Origin: Streptomyces sp. ISL-87
GTDB lineage: Bacteria; Actinomycetota; Actinomycetes; Streptomycetales; Streptomycetaceae
Direction: 5' to 3'
Assembly (NCBI RefSeq): GCF_018614095.1
Contig: NZ_JAGGOY010000076.1
Span: 1 to 64,000, forward strand
DNA length: 64,000 bases
The position numbers and the translations under genes are program-made. Within the stretch, counting starts at the first letter, position 1. Every line of letters starts with the position of its first letter. Positions 25,973-35,772 of the stretch are shown here, piece after piece. Under the pieces are notes generated by a model. That model saw only the letters and a list, made by a program, of their open reading frames with translations. It ran no database searches and was not told where the DNA came from.

Positions 25973-26250
25973 GGAGTCTTCACGCCGATCCGGAGCCAGT
26001 CAAGAGCGCCCGGACGGACCACTGACACGTCTCCATCGCAATTGGATGTTTCCACAGGATGGAATTAAGATTTCACTATCCAGAATGTAGCTATCACTAC
26101 CCGGGGGCGGGAAGGTAACTTCCCGAGGATGTCCGCCACCCGGACAAACCGCCTCTGACCGGCGGGGACGGCATTTGCCCCGGCTCTAGGGCCGACGCCG
26201 ACCGACCGGTAGGCTGCTTCCTTGCCTGCCAGCACCGAAAGGACCGCGCC

Positions 26251-27054
26251 GTGCCGACGTCCAGCGCCAGCACCACCGACGCTTCCGCCAAGCCCACCGC
26301 CGCCAGCGGTGGCGTCCAGTCCCTTGAGCGCGCCTTCGATCTGCTCGAACGTATGGCCGACGCCGGAGGCGAAGTCGGCCTCAGCGAGCTCTCCGCCGCC
26401 AGCGGCCTGCCGCTGCCGACCATCCACCGGCTCATGCGCACCCTCGTCGCGTGCGGCTATGTCCGGCAGCAGCCCAACCGACGGTACTCCCTCGGGCCCC
26501 GGCTGATCCGCCTCGGCGAGTCCGCGTCGCGGCTGCTGGGCACCTGGGCCCGCCCGTACCTCGCCCGGCTGGTCGAGGAGACCGGTGAGACGGCGAACAT
26601 GGCCCTGCTCGACGGGGACGAGATCGTCTACGTCGCCCAGGTGCCGTCCAAGCACTCCATGCGCATGTTCACCGAGGTCGGCCGGCGCGTCCTGCCGCAC
26701 TCCACGGGGGTGGGCAAGGCGCTGCTCGCGTACACCCCCGCCGACGAGGTACGGGCCCTGCTCGCGCGCACCGGGATGCCGGCCGCGACCGAGAAGACCA
26801 TCACCACGCCCGAGGGCTTCCTCGAGGCGCTGGAGCAGGTCCGCAGGGCGGGCTACGCGGTCGACGACAATGAGCAGGAGATAGGGGTCCGCTGCCTCGC
26901 CGTGTCGGTGCCGAACTCGCCGACCGCCGCCGCGATCTCCATCTCCGGTCCGGCGGGCCGGGTCACCGAGGCCCTGACCGACTCGATCGTGCCGATCCTC
27001 CAGGGTGTCGCGGCCGAGCTGTCGGTGGCGCTGGCCAGCCAGAACCCCGCCTAG
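26251..27054 (+). CDS. allR: IclR-family regulator, AllR
   Basis: A 267-residue repressor. Residues about 22-85 form the IclR winged helix (VQSLERAFDLLERM, LSELSAASGLPLPTIHRLMRTLV); the rest is the GAF-like effector domain with LPHSTGVGKALLAY and DDNEQEIGVRCLAVSVPN. The position beside allB-alc identifies it as AllR, which in S. coelicolor is known to control allantoin genes and respond to intermediates of the pathway. A 21-residue Ser/Thr/Ala-rich N-terminal leader precedes the winged helix. GTG start at 26251 with GAAAGGA upstream. Divergent from its targets. Confidence 0.92.
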   Translation: MPTSSASTTDASAKPTAASGGVQSLERAFDLLERMADAGGEVGLSELSAASGLPLPTIHRLMRTLVACGYVRQQPNRRYSLGPRLIRLGESASRLLGTWARPYLARLVEETGETANMALLDGDEIVYVAQVPSKHSMRMFTEVGRRVLPHSTGVGKALLAYTPADEVRALLARTGMPAATEKTITTPEGFLEALEQVRRAGYAVDDNEQEIGVRCLAVSVPNSPTAAAISISGPAGRVTEALTDSIVPILQGVAAELSVALASQNPA

Positions 27055-27065
27055 GGCACCGTCGT

Positions 27066-27113
27066 ACGAAGGCCCCGGCCGCCCCCCGCACGAGGGGCGG
27101 CCGGGGCCTTCGT
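27066..27113. terminator. Terminator hairpin after allR
   Basis: A perfect 20-bp stem: 27066-27085 with 27094-27113, loop of eight bases. It begins 12 bp after the allR stop and ends 21 bp before the stop of the convergent ABC gene, so it probably serves both. Confidence 0.92.
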
Positions 27114-27133
27114 GCACCCGGCGTACCTCCGGA

Positions 27134-27823
27134 TCAGGCGGCGGACACTCTCTCGGTCTCCGTCAGGCGGCCGTCCGTCATGGTCGCCGTGCGGTCCATC
27201 CGCTCCAGGTGGGCGTGGTCGTGGGTGACCAGCACCGTCGCGGTGGAGCGCTCACGGGTCAGGGTGACCAGCAGGTCGAGCACGGCCGCGCCGCGCTCGT
27301 GGTCGAGGGCGCTGGTCGGCTCGTCGACCAGCAGCACGGCGGGCTCGTTCATCAGGGCGCGAGCGATGTTCACCCGCTGTCGCTGGCCGCCGGAGAGCTG
27401 ATGGGGGCGCCTGTCGGCCTTGTCGGCCAGGCCCACTGCGTCCAGCAGCTCCAGGGCGCGCCGGCGCAGCTGCCGGGAGGGGCGGCCGGAGAGGTGGGCC
27501 ATGACCTGGAGCTGCTCGGCGGCGGTCAGCGAGGCCAGCAGATTCGGCTGCTGGAAGACGATGCCGATCTTCTCGCGGCGCAGGGCCGACTTCTCGGCGG
27601 CGCTGAGCCGCGCGGTGTCCTGGCCGGCCACCACCACCTGCCCGGAGTCCGGGGTGACCAGGGTGGCGGCTACGGCGAGCAGGCTGGACTTACCGGAGCC
27701 GGACGGTCCGATCACCGCCGTCAGCGTGCCCGCGGGCACCTCCAGGCGGACCGCGTCGAGGGCGGTGAGCCGGCTGTCGCCGTCCGGGTAGGTGAGCGTG
27801 ACGTCGTGCACGAGCAGGGTCAT
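27134..27823 (-). CDS. ABC transporter ATPase, LolD/MacB type
   Basis: A 229-residue ATPase. Walker A GPSGSGKSS, Q-loop VFQQPNLLASL, signature LSGGQRQRVNIARAL, Walker B LLVDEPTSALD, switch His in LVTHDHAHLER. It pairs with the FtsX-type permease upstream through an ATGA overlap. Such pairs work by mechanotransmission (lipoproteins, heme, peptides, antibiotics) and usually export or sense rather than import. The divergent two-component system is a likely regulator of the pair. Confidence 0.93.
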   Translation of the reverse strand: MTLLVHDVTLTYPDGDSRLTALDAVRLEVPAGTLTAVIGPSGSGKSSLLAVAATLVTPDSGQVVVAGQDTARLSAAEKSALRREKIGIVFQQPNLLASLTAAEQLQVMAHLSGRPSRQLRRRALELLDAVGLADKADRRPHQLSGGQRQRVNIARALMNEPAVLLVDEPTSALDHERGAAVLDLLVTLTRERSTATVLVTHDHAHLERMDRTATMTDGRLTETERVSAA

Positions 27824-28905
27824 CGGGCGCTCCCGAGGGCGGTCAGGGGGTCGACGGCGGTGATCCGCCGGATGGACAGGGCCGCCCCGAGCGCGCCGAG
27901 CACGATCATGATCGCGGCGGGGAAGAGCACGGTCGCGGCGTCGAGTACGAAGGGCACGTCGCCCCCGCTGATCAGCGCGCCGAAGGCGGCGGCGAGAGCC
28001 GTGCCCAGTCCGGTGCCGAGGGCCAGCATGACGACGGCCTGGCCGAGGGCGTCCCCCAGCAGGTACGGGGTGGAGGCACCCAGTGCCTTCAGGACGGCGA
28101 TGTCACCGCTGCGCTGGATCGTCCACACCGTGAAGAAGGCCCCTATCACCAGGGCCGAGATCGCGAAGAGGAAGCCGCGCATCAGCTGGAGCGAGCCGTT
28201 CTCCGACGTGTAGGAGCCGATGGCGCTCAGCGCTCCGTCGACGGTCCGGGTCTTGGTGGCGGCGGCCTTGTCACCGGCGGCGAGGTCGGCCCCGGGGGCG
28301 TCCAGGGCGATCACGGTGGCAAGGGTGTCGAGGGAGGTGCCGGGGTTGCCGATCCGCTGCCAGTCGCCCAGGTCCATCCAGACCACGGGGGTGTGGCTGA
28401 AGGCGGCGGTGCCGGCGACGGCGGCCACGGTGAGTTCGAGGGGGCCGACCCTGAGCCTGGCGCCCGCCGTGAGCCCGCCGAGCTCCTTGGCGGCCTTCTC
28501 GGTGAGGATCGCCTTGCCCTGGGTGAGGCCGGACTTCGGCGGCGCGAGCCTCCCGGCCGGGTCGACGCCGAAGACGGAGACGGCGGCGGCACGCTCACCG
28601 GAGACGGCATTAGTGGTCCGGATGCCGAGCGGCTCCGCCGCCTTCACCCCCGGCTGCCCGCGCCAGGCCTGCCAGGCGCTCTCGGGCACCTGGGAGTTGG
28701 TGAAGGACACCTTCTGGTCCCCGGCGGGCGCCGCGAAGGCCAGATGCGTGGCGGGCAGTCCGGTGATTGCCGAGATGTTCTCCCGGGCCAGTCCGGAGGT
28801 GAGCCCGGAAAGCAGGCCGACCAGCAGCGTGATCAGCAGGACGACGGAGCCCATGAGGGCGAAGCGGCCCTTGGCGAACCGTAGATCTCTCCATGCGACG
28901 AACAT
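27820..28905 (-). CDS. ABC transporter permease, FtsX/MacB-like
   Basis: A 361-residue permease with one N-terminal helix (RFALMGSVVLLITLLVGLLS), a large extracytoplasmic domain of about 200 residues, and three C-terminal helices (from about 255, 300 and 335) as in FtsX, LolE and HrtB. The start is set at the ATG at 28905 (MFVAWRDLRFAKGRF), since MxxAWRDLR is the usual beginning of this group; an ATG at 28950 would add 15 residues. Forms one operon with the downstream ATPase. Confidence 0.88.
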   Translation of the reverse strand: MFVAWRDLRFAKGRFALMGSVVLLITLLVGLLSGLTSGLARENISAITGLPATHLAFAAPAGDQKVSFTNSQVPESAWQAWRGQPGVKAAEPLGIRTTNAVSGERAAAVSVFGVDPAGRLAPPKSGLTQGKAILTEKAAKELGGLTAGARLRVGPLELTVAAVAGTAAFSHTPVVWMDLGDWQRIGNPGTSLDTLATVIALDAPGADLAAGDKAAATKTRTVDGALSAIGSYTSENGSLQLMRGFLFAISALVIGAFFTVWTIQRSGDIAVLKALGASTPYLLGDALGQAVVMLALGTGLGTALAAAFGALISGGDVPFVLDAATVLFPAAIMIVLGALGAALSIRRITAVDPLTALGSAR

Positions 28906-29039
28906 GTGCCCCACCTTCGTCGTCCGCGTGGCCACGGGACATCGCGCCACGGGAGCGATCCTGGTATCGAAGGACGCATCCGGACATCAAACTTTTGGTT
29001 GACCGGGGGTCGTCGGCGCCCACTTACGCTGGTCGGGCC

Positions 29040-30230
29040 ATGGCTGCTACGGATCACCCCGCCTCCCGCCCCCTGACCCCCGTCTCGCGCGTGCTGCGCC
29101 TGTGCCTGCACGCGCTGTTCTTCGGGCTGCTCGCGCTGGCCGCCGGACGGCCCGTCGCCGACTCCGCCCCGCACGCCGGATGGGTGGTCGCCGGGTGCGC
29201 GGTCGCCGCCGCTGTGTACCTCGCCGGGGTGCGGGCGCCCTCCGTGCACCGCTCGCCCGTCGCCGGGGCGGTGTGGCTGGCGGGGCTCGGGGCCGTCTGG
29301 GCGGGGCTGCTCGCGCTCTCCCCCGACGGGCTGTGGCTCGCCTTCCCGCTGTACTTCCTGGAGCTGCACCTGCTGCGGCTGCGCTGGGGGATCACAGCTG
29401 TCGCGGTGACCGCCTGCGCGGCGATCGGCGGGTTCCTGGCGCACAGCACCACGGTGACCCCGGGGGCGTTCCTCGGGCCGCTCCTGGGCGCGGCGGTGGC
29501 GGTGGCGACCGTACTGGGCTACCAGGCGCTGTACCGGGAGAGCGAGCGGCGCCGAGAGCTGATCGAAGAGCTCATCACGACACGGGCGGAGCTGGCGGCC
29601 GCCGAGCGGAGCGCGGGGATCCTGGCCGAGCGGGAGCGGCTGGCCCGGGAGATCCACGACACGCTGGCCCAGGGCCTGTCGTCCATCCAGCTGCTCCTGC
29701 GGGCGGCGGAGCGATCGCTGCCCGACGACGCCCCGGCTCTGGAGCACATCGGCCGGGCCCGGGAGGCCGCCCAGGAGAACCTCGCCGAGGCGCGTCGTTT
29801 CGTACGGGCCCTCACGCCTCCGGATCTGGAACACGGATCGCTCGCGGCGGCGCTGGAACGGCTGTGCTCGGCCGCCCCCGGTCCGCGCGTGCGCTTCTCC
29901 CTGAGCGGGGCACCGCGGGTCCTGCCCACCCCGTACGAGGTGGCGCTGCTGCGGATCGCGCAGTCGGCTCTGGCCAATGTGGTGCGGCACGCGGGGGCCG
30001 GGCGCGCCGAGATCACCCTCACCTTCATGGACACGTCGGTCACGCTGGACATCGTCGACGACGGCAAGGGTTTCAACCCCGCGTCCGCCCCCTCCGGCGA
30101 GGGCGGCTTCGGTCTGCCCGCGATGCGTTCGCGTGCCGAGACGCTGGGCGGGCTGTTCACGGTGGAGTCCGCCCCGGGCCAGGGCACCGCCGTGGCCGTC
30201 ACCCTGCCGTTGCCCGCGGAGGCACCGTGA
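29040..30230 (+). CDS. Sensor histidine kinase, NarL class
   Basis: A 396-residue membrane kinase. Six hydrophobic segments occupy residues about 15-150, then a coiled region and the HisKA_3 dimerisation domain with phospho-acceptor His in LAREIHDTLAQGLSSIQ near residue 205. The HATPase_c domain has SALANVVRHAGAGRAEITL, DDGKGFNP and GGFGLPAMRSRAE. The ATG at 29040 has no ribosome site, and TACGCT lies about 10 bases upstream, so a leaderless message is possible. Divergent from the FtsX-type ABC pair, its probable target. Confidence 0.9.
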   Translation: MAATDHPASRPLTPVSRVLRLCLHALFFGLLALAAGRPVADSAPHAGWVVAGCAVAAAVYLAGVRAPSVHRSPVAGAVWLAGLGAVWAGLLALSPDGLWLAFPLYFLELHLLRLRWGITAVAVTACAAIGGFLAHSTTVTPGAFLGPLLGAAVAVATVLGYQALYRESERRRELIEELITTRAELAAAERSAGILAERERLAREIHDTLAQGLSSIQLLLRAAERSLPDDAPALEHIGRAREAAQENLAEARRFVRALTPPDLEHGSLAAALERLCSAAPGPRVRFSLSGAPRVLPTPYEVALLRIAQSALANVVRHAGAGRAEITLTFMDTSVTLDIVDDGKGFNPASAPSGEGGFGLPAMRSRAETLGGLFTVESAPGQGTAVAVTLPLPAEAP

Positions 30231-30856
30231 CCATCCGTCTCCTCCTGGCCGACGACCACCCGGTGGTCCGGGCCGGCCTGCGCGCGGTCCTGGACACCGA
30301 GCTGGACTTCGAGGTGGTCGCCGAGGCGGCCACCGCCGAGCGGGCGGTGGAGCTGGCCGCCTCCGCCGACGTGCACGTGGTCCTGATGGACCTCCAGTTC
30401 GGCTCCGGCATGCACGGCTCGGCGGCCACCGCGGCGATCACCGCCCGTCCCTCGGCACCCCGGGTTCTGGTCCTGACCACGTACGACACGGACGCGGACA
30501 TCCTGGCGGCGGTGGAGGCGGGCGCCTCGGGCTACCTGCTGAAGGACGCCCCGCCGGAGGAACTGGCGGCGGCGGTCCGCACGGCGGCGGCCGGCCAGTC
30601 GGCGCTGGCCCCGGCGGTGGCGCTGCGCCTGATGGACCGCATGCGGACACCGGCGGAGGCCCTGACCAAGCGGGAACTGGAGGTCCTCCAGCTGGTCGCG
30701 GACGGCCTGTCGAACCAGCAGATCTCGAAGAAGCTCTTCCTCAGCCAGGCCACGGTCAAGTCCCACCTGGTCCACATCTACGCGAAACTCGGCGTCGACT
30801 CCCGCACCTCCGCGGTCGCGGCCGCCGCCACCCGCCGCCTGATCCGCACGCCGTAG
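30227..30856 (+). CDS. Response regulator, NarL/LuxR class
   Basis: A 209-residue partner of the preceding kinase, coupled by a GTGA overlap. Receiver: acidic DDHPVVRAG, phospho-acceptor Asp in VVLMDLQFGSG, Thr in LVLTTYDTD, Lys in YLLKDAPPEE. The C-terminal LuxR-type HTH is EALTKRELEVLQLVADGLSN, then QQISKKLFLSQATVKSHLVHIY. Complete and apparently functional. Confidence 0.94.
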   Translation: MTIRLLLADDHPVVRAGLRAVLDTELDFEVVAEAATAERAVELAASADVHVVLMDLQFGSGMHGSAATAAITARPSAPRVLVLTTYDTDADILAAVEAGASGYLLKDAPPEELAAAVRTAAAGQSALAPAVALRLMDRMRTPAEALTKRELEVLQLVADGLSNQQISKKLFLSQATVKSHLVHIYAKLGVDSRTSAVAAAATRRLIRTP

Positions 30857-30955
30857 GGGGGCCAGCCCCAGGGCGGACAGGACGCAGGCGGGTGCGCGGC
30901 CCGGCCCGGCGGGAGCATCGGAGTGTCGAGTCCGCCGACCGGAGAGTGAGCCCCG

Positions 30956-31405
30956 ATGCACACCGCCGTCGCACCCCGCCCTGTCACGCCCCCCGCCGAG
31001 GTCCGCACGGCATTCGCGCTCTGGCTCACGGCGGTGGCCGCCGGAGCGTTCGAGACCGCCCTCATGCTCGGCCGGGTTCCGGCCGACGAGATCGGCGGCG
31101 GCCTGGTGGTCCGCCTGACCGTCTTCACCGCGGCCGTCCTGGTCGCCTTCCGCATGCGCTCGGGTGCGCGCTGGGCCCGGATCACCCTGGCCGTCGGCCT
31201 CGGCGTCGTCGGTACCGCCTCGCTGGTCGTGGAGCCCTTGCGGTACCTCCTCGACGGGGGTTCCCTCACCTCCGCCCTGTCGGGCGCGGACACCCTCGCC
31301 TGGGTCTTCGGCGCGAGCCGGACGCTCCACCTGGCGGCCGTGCTGACGGCGGTGGCCCTGATGTTCCGCCCGGCGGCGAACGCGTACTTCCGCGAGCGGC
31401 CGTAG
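30956..31405 (+). CDS. Small four-helix membrane protein
   Basis: A 149-residue integral membrane protein of unknown function. Four hydrophobic segments lie at about residues 19-40, 50-65, 72-92 and 121-140. Between the third and fourth is a polar loop (YLLDGGSLTSALSGADT). It is the type found as an uncharacterised conserved protein in many streptomycetes. It follows the response regulator by 100 bp on the same strand but is probably a separate unit. ATG with GAGAG-like bases upstream. Confidence 0.75.
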   Translation: MHTAVAPRPVTPPAEVRTAFALWLTAVAAGAFETALMLGRVPADEIGGGLVVRLTVFTAAVLVAFRMRSGARWARITLAVGLGVVGTASLVVEPLRYLLDGGSLTSALSGADTLAWVFGASRTLHLAAVLTAVALMFRPAANAYFRERP

Positions 31406-31412
31406 GGCCGGC

Positions 31413-32900
31413 CTACGCCACCCAGTACGGCCGTTCCACCGCCGGGGTCAGCGGGACGCCGTCGTGGAAGGCCTGCGCGAGGAGCCGTACGCCCTCGTCC
31501 AGGCGGTCGGCGGGCAGCGTGTACGGAATCCGGAGCCGGTGTTCGAAGGTCCCGGGGTCCACCCCGAAGCGGGCTCCACGGCCGATGTACACACCGGCGG
31601 CCGCGGCCCGCTCCGACAGCGCGGTGCTGACCGGCTCGCCGAGGTTCACCCACAGCGACAGCCCGCCCGGCGGAAGCTGCCAGGACCACTCCGGCGCGTG
31701 CCGCTGGAGCGACCGCACCAGCGCCTCCCGCTGGATCCGCAACTGCGCGAGGCGCGCGGGCAGGGCCCGGTCCAGCCCCTCCAGCAGCGGGAGCGCCACC
31801 AGCTGGTCCAGCACCGAGCCGGTCATGTCCGCGGCGACCCGGACCGCCGTCAGCTCCGTGATCATCTTGGCGGAGGCCCGGACCCAGCCCACCCGCAGCC
31901 CGCCCCAGTGGGTCTTGCTCAGCGACCCGATGGTCACCACGTGGTCCGCACCGCCCCTGGGGGCGAGCGAGGCCAGCGGCGCCGGCGCCGGTACGTCCAG
32001 GGCGATGTCGGCGATGGTCTCGTCCACCACCAGCCAGGTTCCGGTCCGGCGGGTCGCCGCCAGCAGCCGCAGCCGCTGCTCCTGCGGCATCAGCGCACCC
32101 GTCGGGTTGTGGAAGTCCGGAATCACATACGCCAGCCTCGGCACGGTCTGCCGCAGCGTGGACTCGGCGATCTCCATGTCCCACCCGGCGTCGGACACGG
32201 CGATCGACCCGGTGCGCAACCGGGCGTGCCGCAGCGCGTCCAGGGCGTTGGCGTAGGTCGGGTTCTCGGTGACGACCCGGTCCCCCGCCCGGCACAGCAG
32301 GCTCATCACCAGCGCGAACGCCTGCTGGGCGCCGGCCGTGACCAGGATCTGCTCGGGCCGGGTCGGCAGGCCCCGCCGGGTGAACCGCTCGGCGATGGCG
32401 GTCCGCAGGTCGGGCAGACCGAACGGGTGGTACCCGGGGCCCCGGGCCGCCCCGGGCAGCCGGGTCGCGGCCCAGGCGAGCGCGTCGGCGAGGGCGCCGT
32501 CCGGGGCTCCCATGGCGGCGATGGCGAGGTCGATCCCCGGATCGCCGTCGGGGCGGTATCCCCCGGACCCGAGCAGCAGGTGCGCCCCGACCGGGCCGTG
32601 GCCCTCGGGGAGTTCGGTCCAGGTGCCGGAGCCGCGCCGGCTGCGTACGTAGCCGCTCTCGCGCAGCAGGTCGTACGCCCCGGTGACGGTGGCCCGGCTG
32701 GCGCCGACCGCCTCGGCGAGCTCGCGCTCGGCGGGCAGCCGTACGTGCAGGGCGATCCGGCCGTCGAGGACCAGGGTGCGGACGGCGTCGGCGAGCGCCC
32801 GGTAGCCGGGGCGGGCCAGCACCTCGGCGGGCAGCAGGGCCGCGAGCTGGCGGCTGCCGATGGTTCTGTCCGCTGTCTGGACCACTCGCCCGTTTGCCAT
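31413..32900 (-). CDS. MocR/PdxR-type GntR-aminotransferase regulator
   Basis: A 495-residue chimera: a GntR winged helix (residues about 28-105: YRALADAVRTLVLDGRIALH, LAEAVGASRATVTGAYDLLR) fused to a fold-type I aminotransferase domain that binds PLP through Lys in GSLSKTHWGGLRVGW. Other aminotransferase marks are ENPTYANALDALR, VIPDFHNPTGAL and HRLRIPYTLPADRLDEGV. Such proteins sense PLP or amino acids and bind direct plus inverted repeats. The divergent promoter contains exactly such half-sites (GATTGGC and relatives), so it probably controls the small protein and cytidylyltransferase-like pair opposite. Confidence 0.92.
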   Translation of the reverse strand: MANGRVVQTADRTIGSRQLAALLPAEVLARPGYRALADAVRTLVLDGRIALHVRLPAERELAEAVGASRATVTGAYDLLRESGYVRSRRGSGTWTELPEGHGPVGAHLLLGSGGYRPDGDPGIDLAIAAMGAPDGALADALAWAATRLPGAARGPGYHPFGLPDLRTAIAERFTRRGLPTRPEQILVTAGAQQAFALVMSLLCRAGDRVVTENPTYANALDALRHARLRTGSIAVSDAGWDMEIAESTLRQTVPRLAYVIPDFHNPTGALMPQEQRLRLLAATRRTGTWLVVDETIADIALDVPAPAPLASLAPRGGADHVVTIGSLSKTHWGGLRVGWVRASAKMITELTAVRVAADMTGSVLDQLVALPLLEGLDRALPARLAQLRIQREALVRSLQRHAPEWSWQLPPGGLSLWVNLGEPVSTALSERAAAAGVYIGRGARFGVDPGTFEHRLRIPYTLPADRLDEGVRLLAQAFHDGVPLTPAVERPYWVA

Positions 32901-32913
32901 GCCAACCTCCCCC

Positions 32914-32975
32914 GATTGGCTCTGCCCGCCAGGCCAATCCAGGGTCCAGACTCGCGGTATTGGCCCCCGATTGGC
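32914..32975. promoter_or_regulatory. Four ATTGGC half-sites, probable MocR operator
   Basis: GATTGG (32914-32919) faces CCAATC (32934-32939), followed by direct copies ATTGGC at 32959-32964 and 32970-32975, one helical turn apart. MocR/PdxR regulators typically bind this mix of inverted and direct repeats. The region lies between the regulator gene and the divergent small-protein gene. Confidence 0.65.
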
Positions 32976-32989
32976 AAGGAGCAGCCGAA

Positions 32990-33205
32990 ATGTTGACGAG
33001 GCTCACCGACCGCGACGAACGCGCCCTGGTCGCCGCCACCGAGAACCGGATCTCCGAGCCGCTGCGGATCGGGGCCGCGCTGGCCGCCGTACGACGCACT
33101 CTGGCGCGGCGGCCCGCCCGTTCGGCGCAGGGGCGAGAATCGGTGGCATGCCAGCCAACACACACCCGGCAGACGACACCGCCGCCCACCCCGCTCCCCC
33201 AGTGA
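32990..33205 (+). CDS. Small unrecognised protein coupled to a cytidylyltransferase-like gene
   Basis: A 71-residue product with no recognised domain. The first 45 residues (MLTRLTDRDERALVAATENR, then a helix-like SEPLRIGAALAAVRRTLARR) look like two amphipathic helices; the tail is Thr/Pro-rich. Two signs support it as real: AAGGAG eight bases before the ATG, and a stop that overlaps the GTG of the next gene (GTGA). It is directly downstream of the MocR-type operator. If the next gene began at the ATG at 33148 instead, the two frames would overlap by 58 bp. Confidence 0.6.
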   Translation: MLTRLTDRDERALVAATENRISEPLRIGAALAAVRRTLARRPARSAQGRESVACQPTHTRQTTPPPTPLPQ

Positions 33206-33783
33206 TCGCGGGCCTGCTCCTCGCCGCCGGCGGCGGCCGCCGGCTCGGTGGGCGCCCCAAGGCCCTGCTCCCCTATCGCGGGCGCCCGCTCGTCGAGAAC
33301 GCCGTACGGGTGCTGCGCGAGGCCGGCTGCGGCCCGGTGCACGTGGTGCTCGGCGCCTCGGCGGCCGAGGTCCGCGAGCGCGCCGACCTGACCGGCTGCG
33401 TGGTCGTGGACAACCCGGACTGGGCCGAGGGCATGGGCTCGTCGCTGCGGGTCGGCCTCGCCTCGCTGGCGGGCACGGACGCCAGCGCGGCCCTGGTCTC
33501 CCTGGTGGACCAGCCGGGCATCGGCCCCGCGGCGGTGGCCCGGGTCCGCGCGGCGTACGGCTCCCGCACAAGCCTGGTGGCGGCGTCGTACGGCGGGGAG
33601 CGCGGCCATCCGGTGCTCTTCGGGGCGGACCGGTGGGCGGACATCGCGGCGACGGCGACCGGGGACAAGGGCGCGCGGGTGCACCTGACACGGCATGCGG
33701 CGGATCTGACCCTGGTGGAGTGCGGGGACATCGCGGAGGCCTTCGACATCGACACCCCGCCCGACCTGGCACGTCTGGCTTGA
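33202..33783 (+). CDS. Molybdopterin cytidylyltransferase-like NTP transferase
   Basis: A 193-residue MobA/MocA/PucB-fold protein. It begins IAGLLLAAGGGRRLGGRPKA, the nucleotide-binding motif, with NPDWAEGMGSSLRVGL and a DQPGIGP metal motif following near residue 110, and ends AFDIDTPPDLARL. The GMGSSL and DQP signatures are those of cytidylyltransferases that finish the molybdenum cofactor of xanthine dehydrogenase-type enzymes, which fits a purine-degradation neighbourhood, although no such dehydrogenase is in the window. I prefer the GTG at 33202, coupled to the upstream small gene; an ATG at 33148 would add 18 residues. Confidence 0.82.
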   Translation: MIAGLLLAAGGGRRLGGRPKALLPYRGRPLVENAVRVLREAGCGPVHVVLGASAAEVRERADLTGCVVVDNPDWAEGMGSSLRVGLASLAGTDASAALVSLVDQPGIGPAAVARVRAAYGSRTSLVAASYGGERGHPVLFGADRWADIAATATGDKGARVHLTRHAADLTLVECGDIAEAFDIDTPPDLARLA

Positions 33784-33832
33784 ACGGGGCTTGAGCGGGG
33801 TGTGACCGCGATGGCACTGAGGGCCACCGGAC

Positions 33833-33904
33833 GTCAAAATCTGTTGACTCAGAGAATCTCGACATCAACAAACCATTGAACTTCCACCATGAGGAAATTA
33901 CTAT
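33833..33904 (+). promoter_or_regulatory. aceB promoter with two purine-regulon palindromes
   Basis: GTCAA-N6-TTGAC at 33833-33848 and TCAA-N7-TTGA at 33865-33879. The second overlaps a -35 box TTGAAC (33876-33881), followed after 17 bp by TACTAT (33899-33904). The transcript would start near 33911, giving a leader of about 135 bases before aceB. Confidence 0.65.
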
Positions 33905-34046
33905 CCACTGGTCAGAAGCGCCCTGAACCCCCAGACGGCGCCCGCGACCGTATTCCGGAACTCTCCACACCCGACGGCACTGCGTGCCGTCTCGCGCGAG
34001 CATTCCCCCGCGGCCGCCAGGCACCGCCGCTGAAGGAGTGACAGAT

Positions 34047-35675
<1,629 letters not shown>

Positions 35676-35719
35676 ATCCCCGCCTTCGGCTGAACCGCAC
35701 AGCAGCCGAACCCTGAAGA

Positions 35720-35764
35720 ACAGCCCCGCTCCCGACACGCCTGACGCGTCGGGGGCGGGGCTGT
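35720..35764. terminator. Terminator hairpin after aceB
   Basis: 35720-35736 pairs with 35748-35764 over 17 bp with one G-U wobble. It lies between aceB and the convergent membrane-protein gene. Confidence 0.88.
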
Positions 35765-35772
35765 CCGCTGTG

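Noticed and set aside
33148..33201. Earlier ATG start for the cytidylyltransferase-like gene
   Set aside because: The GTG at 33202 overlaps the stop of the upstream small gene and directly precedes the conserved AGLLLAAGG motif; the earlier start is kept only as an alternative.
33948..33962. TTCCGGAA near aceB as another TTCCG-type operator
   Set aside because: The half-sites are directly joined, without the 5-base spacer seen at hyi, kat and gcl.
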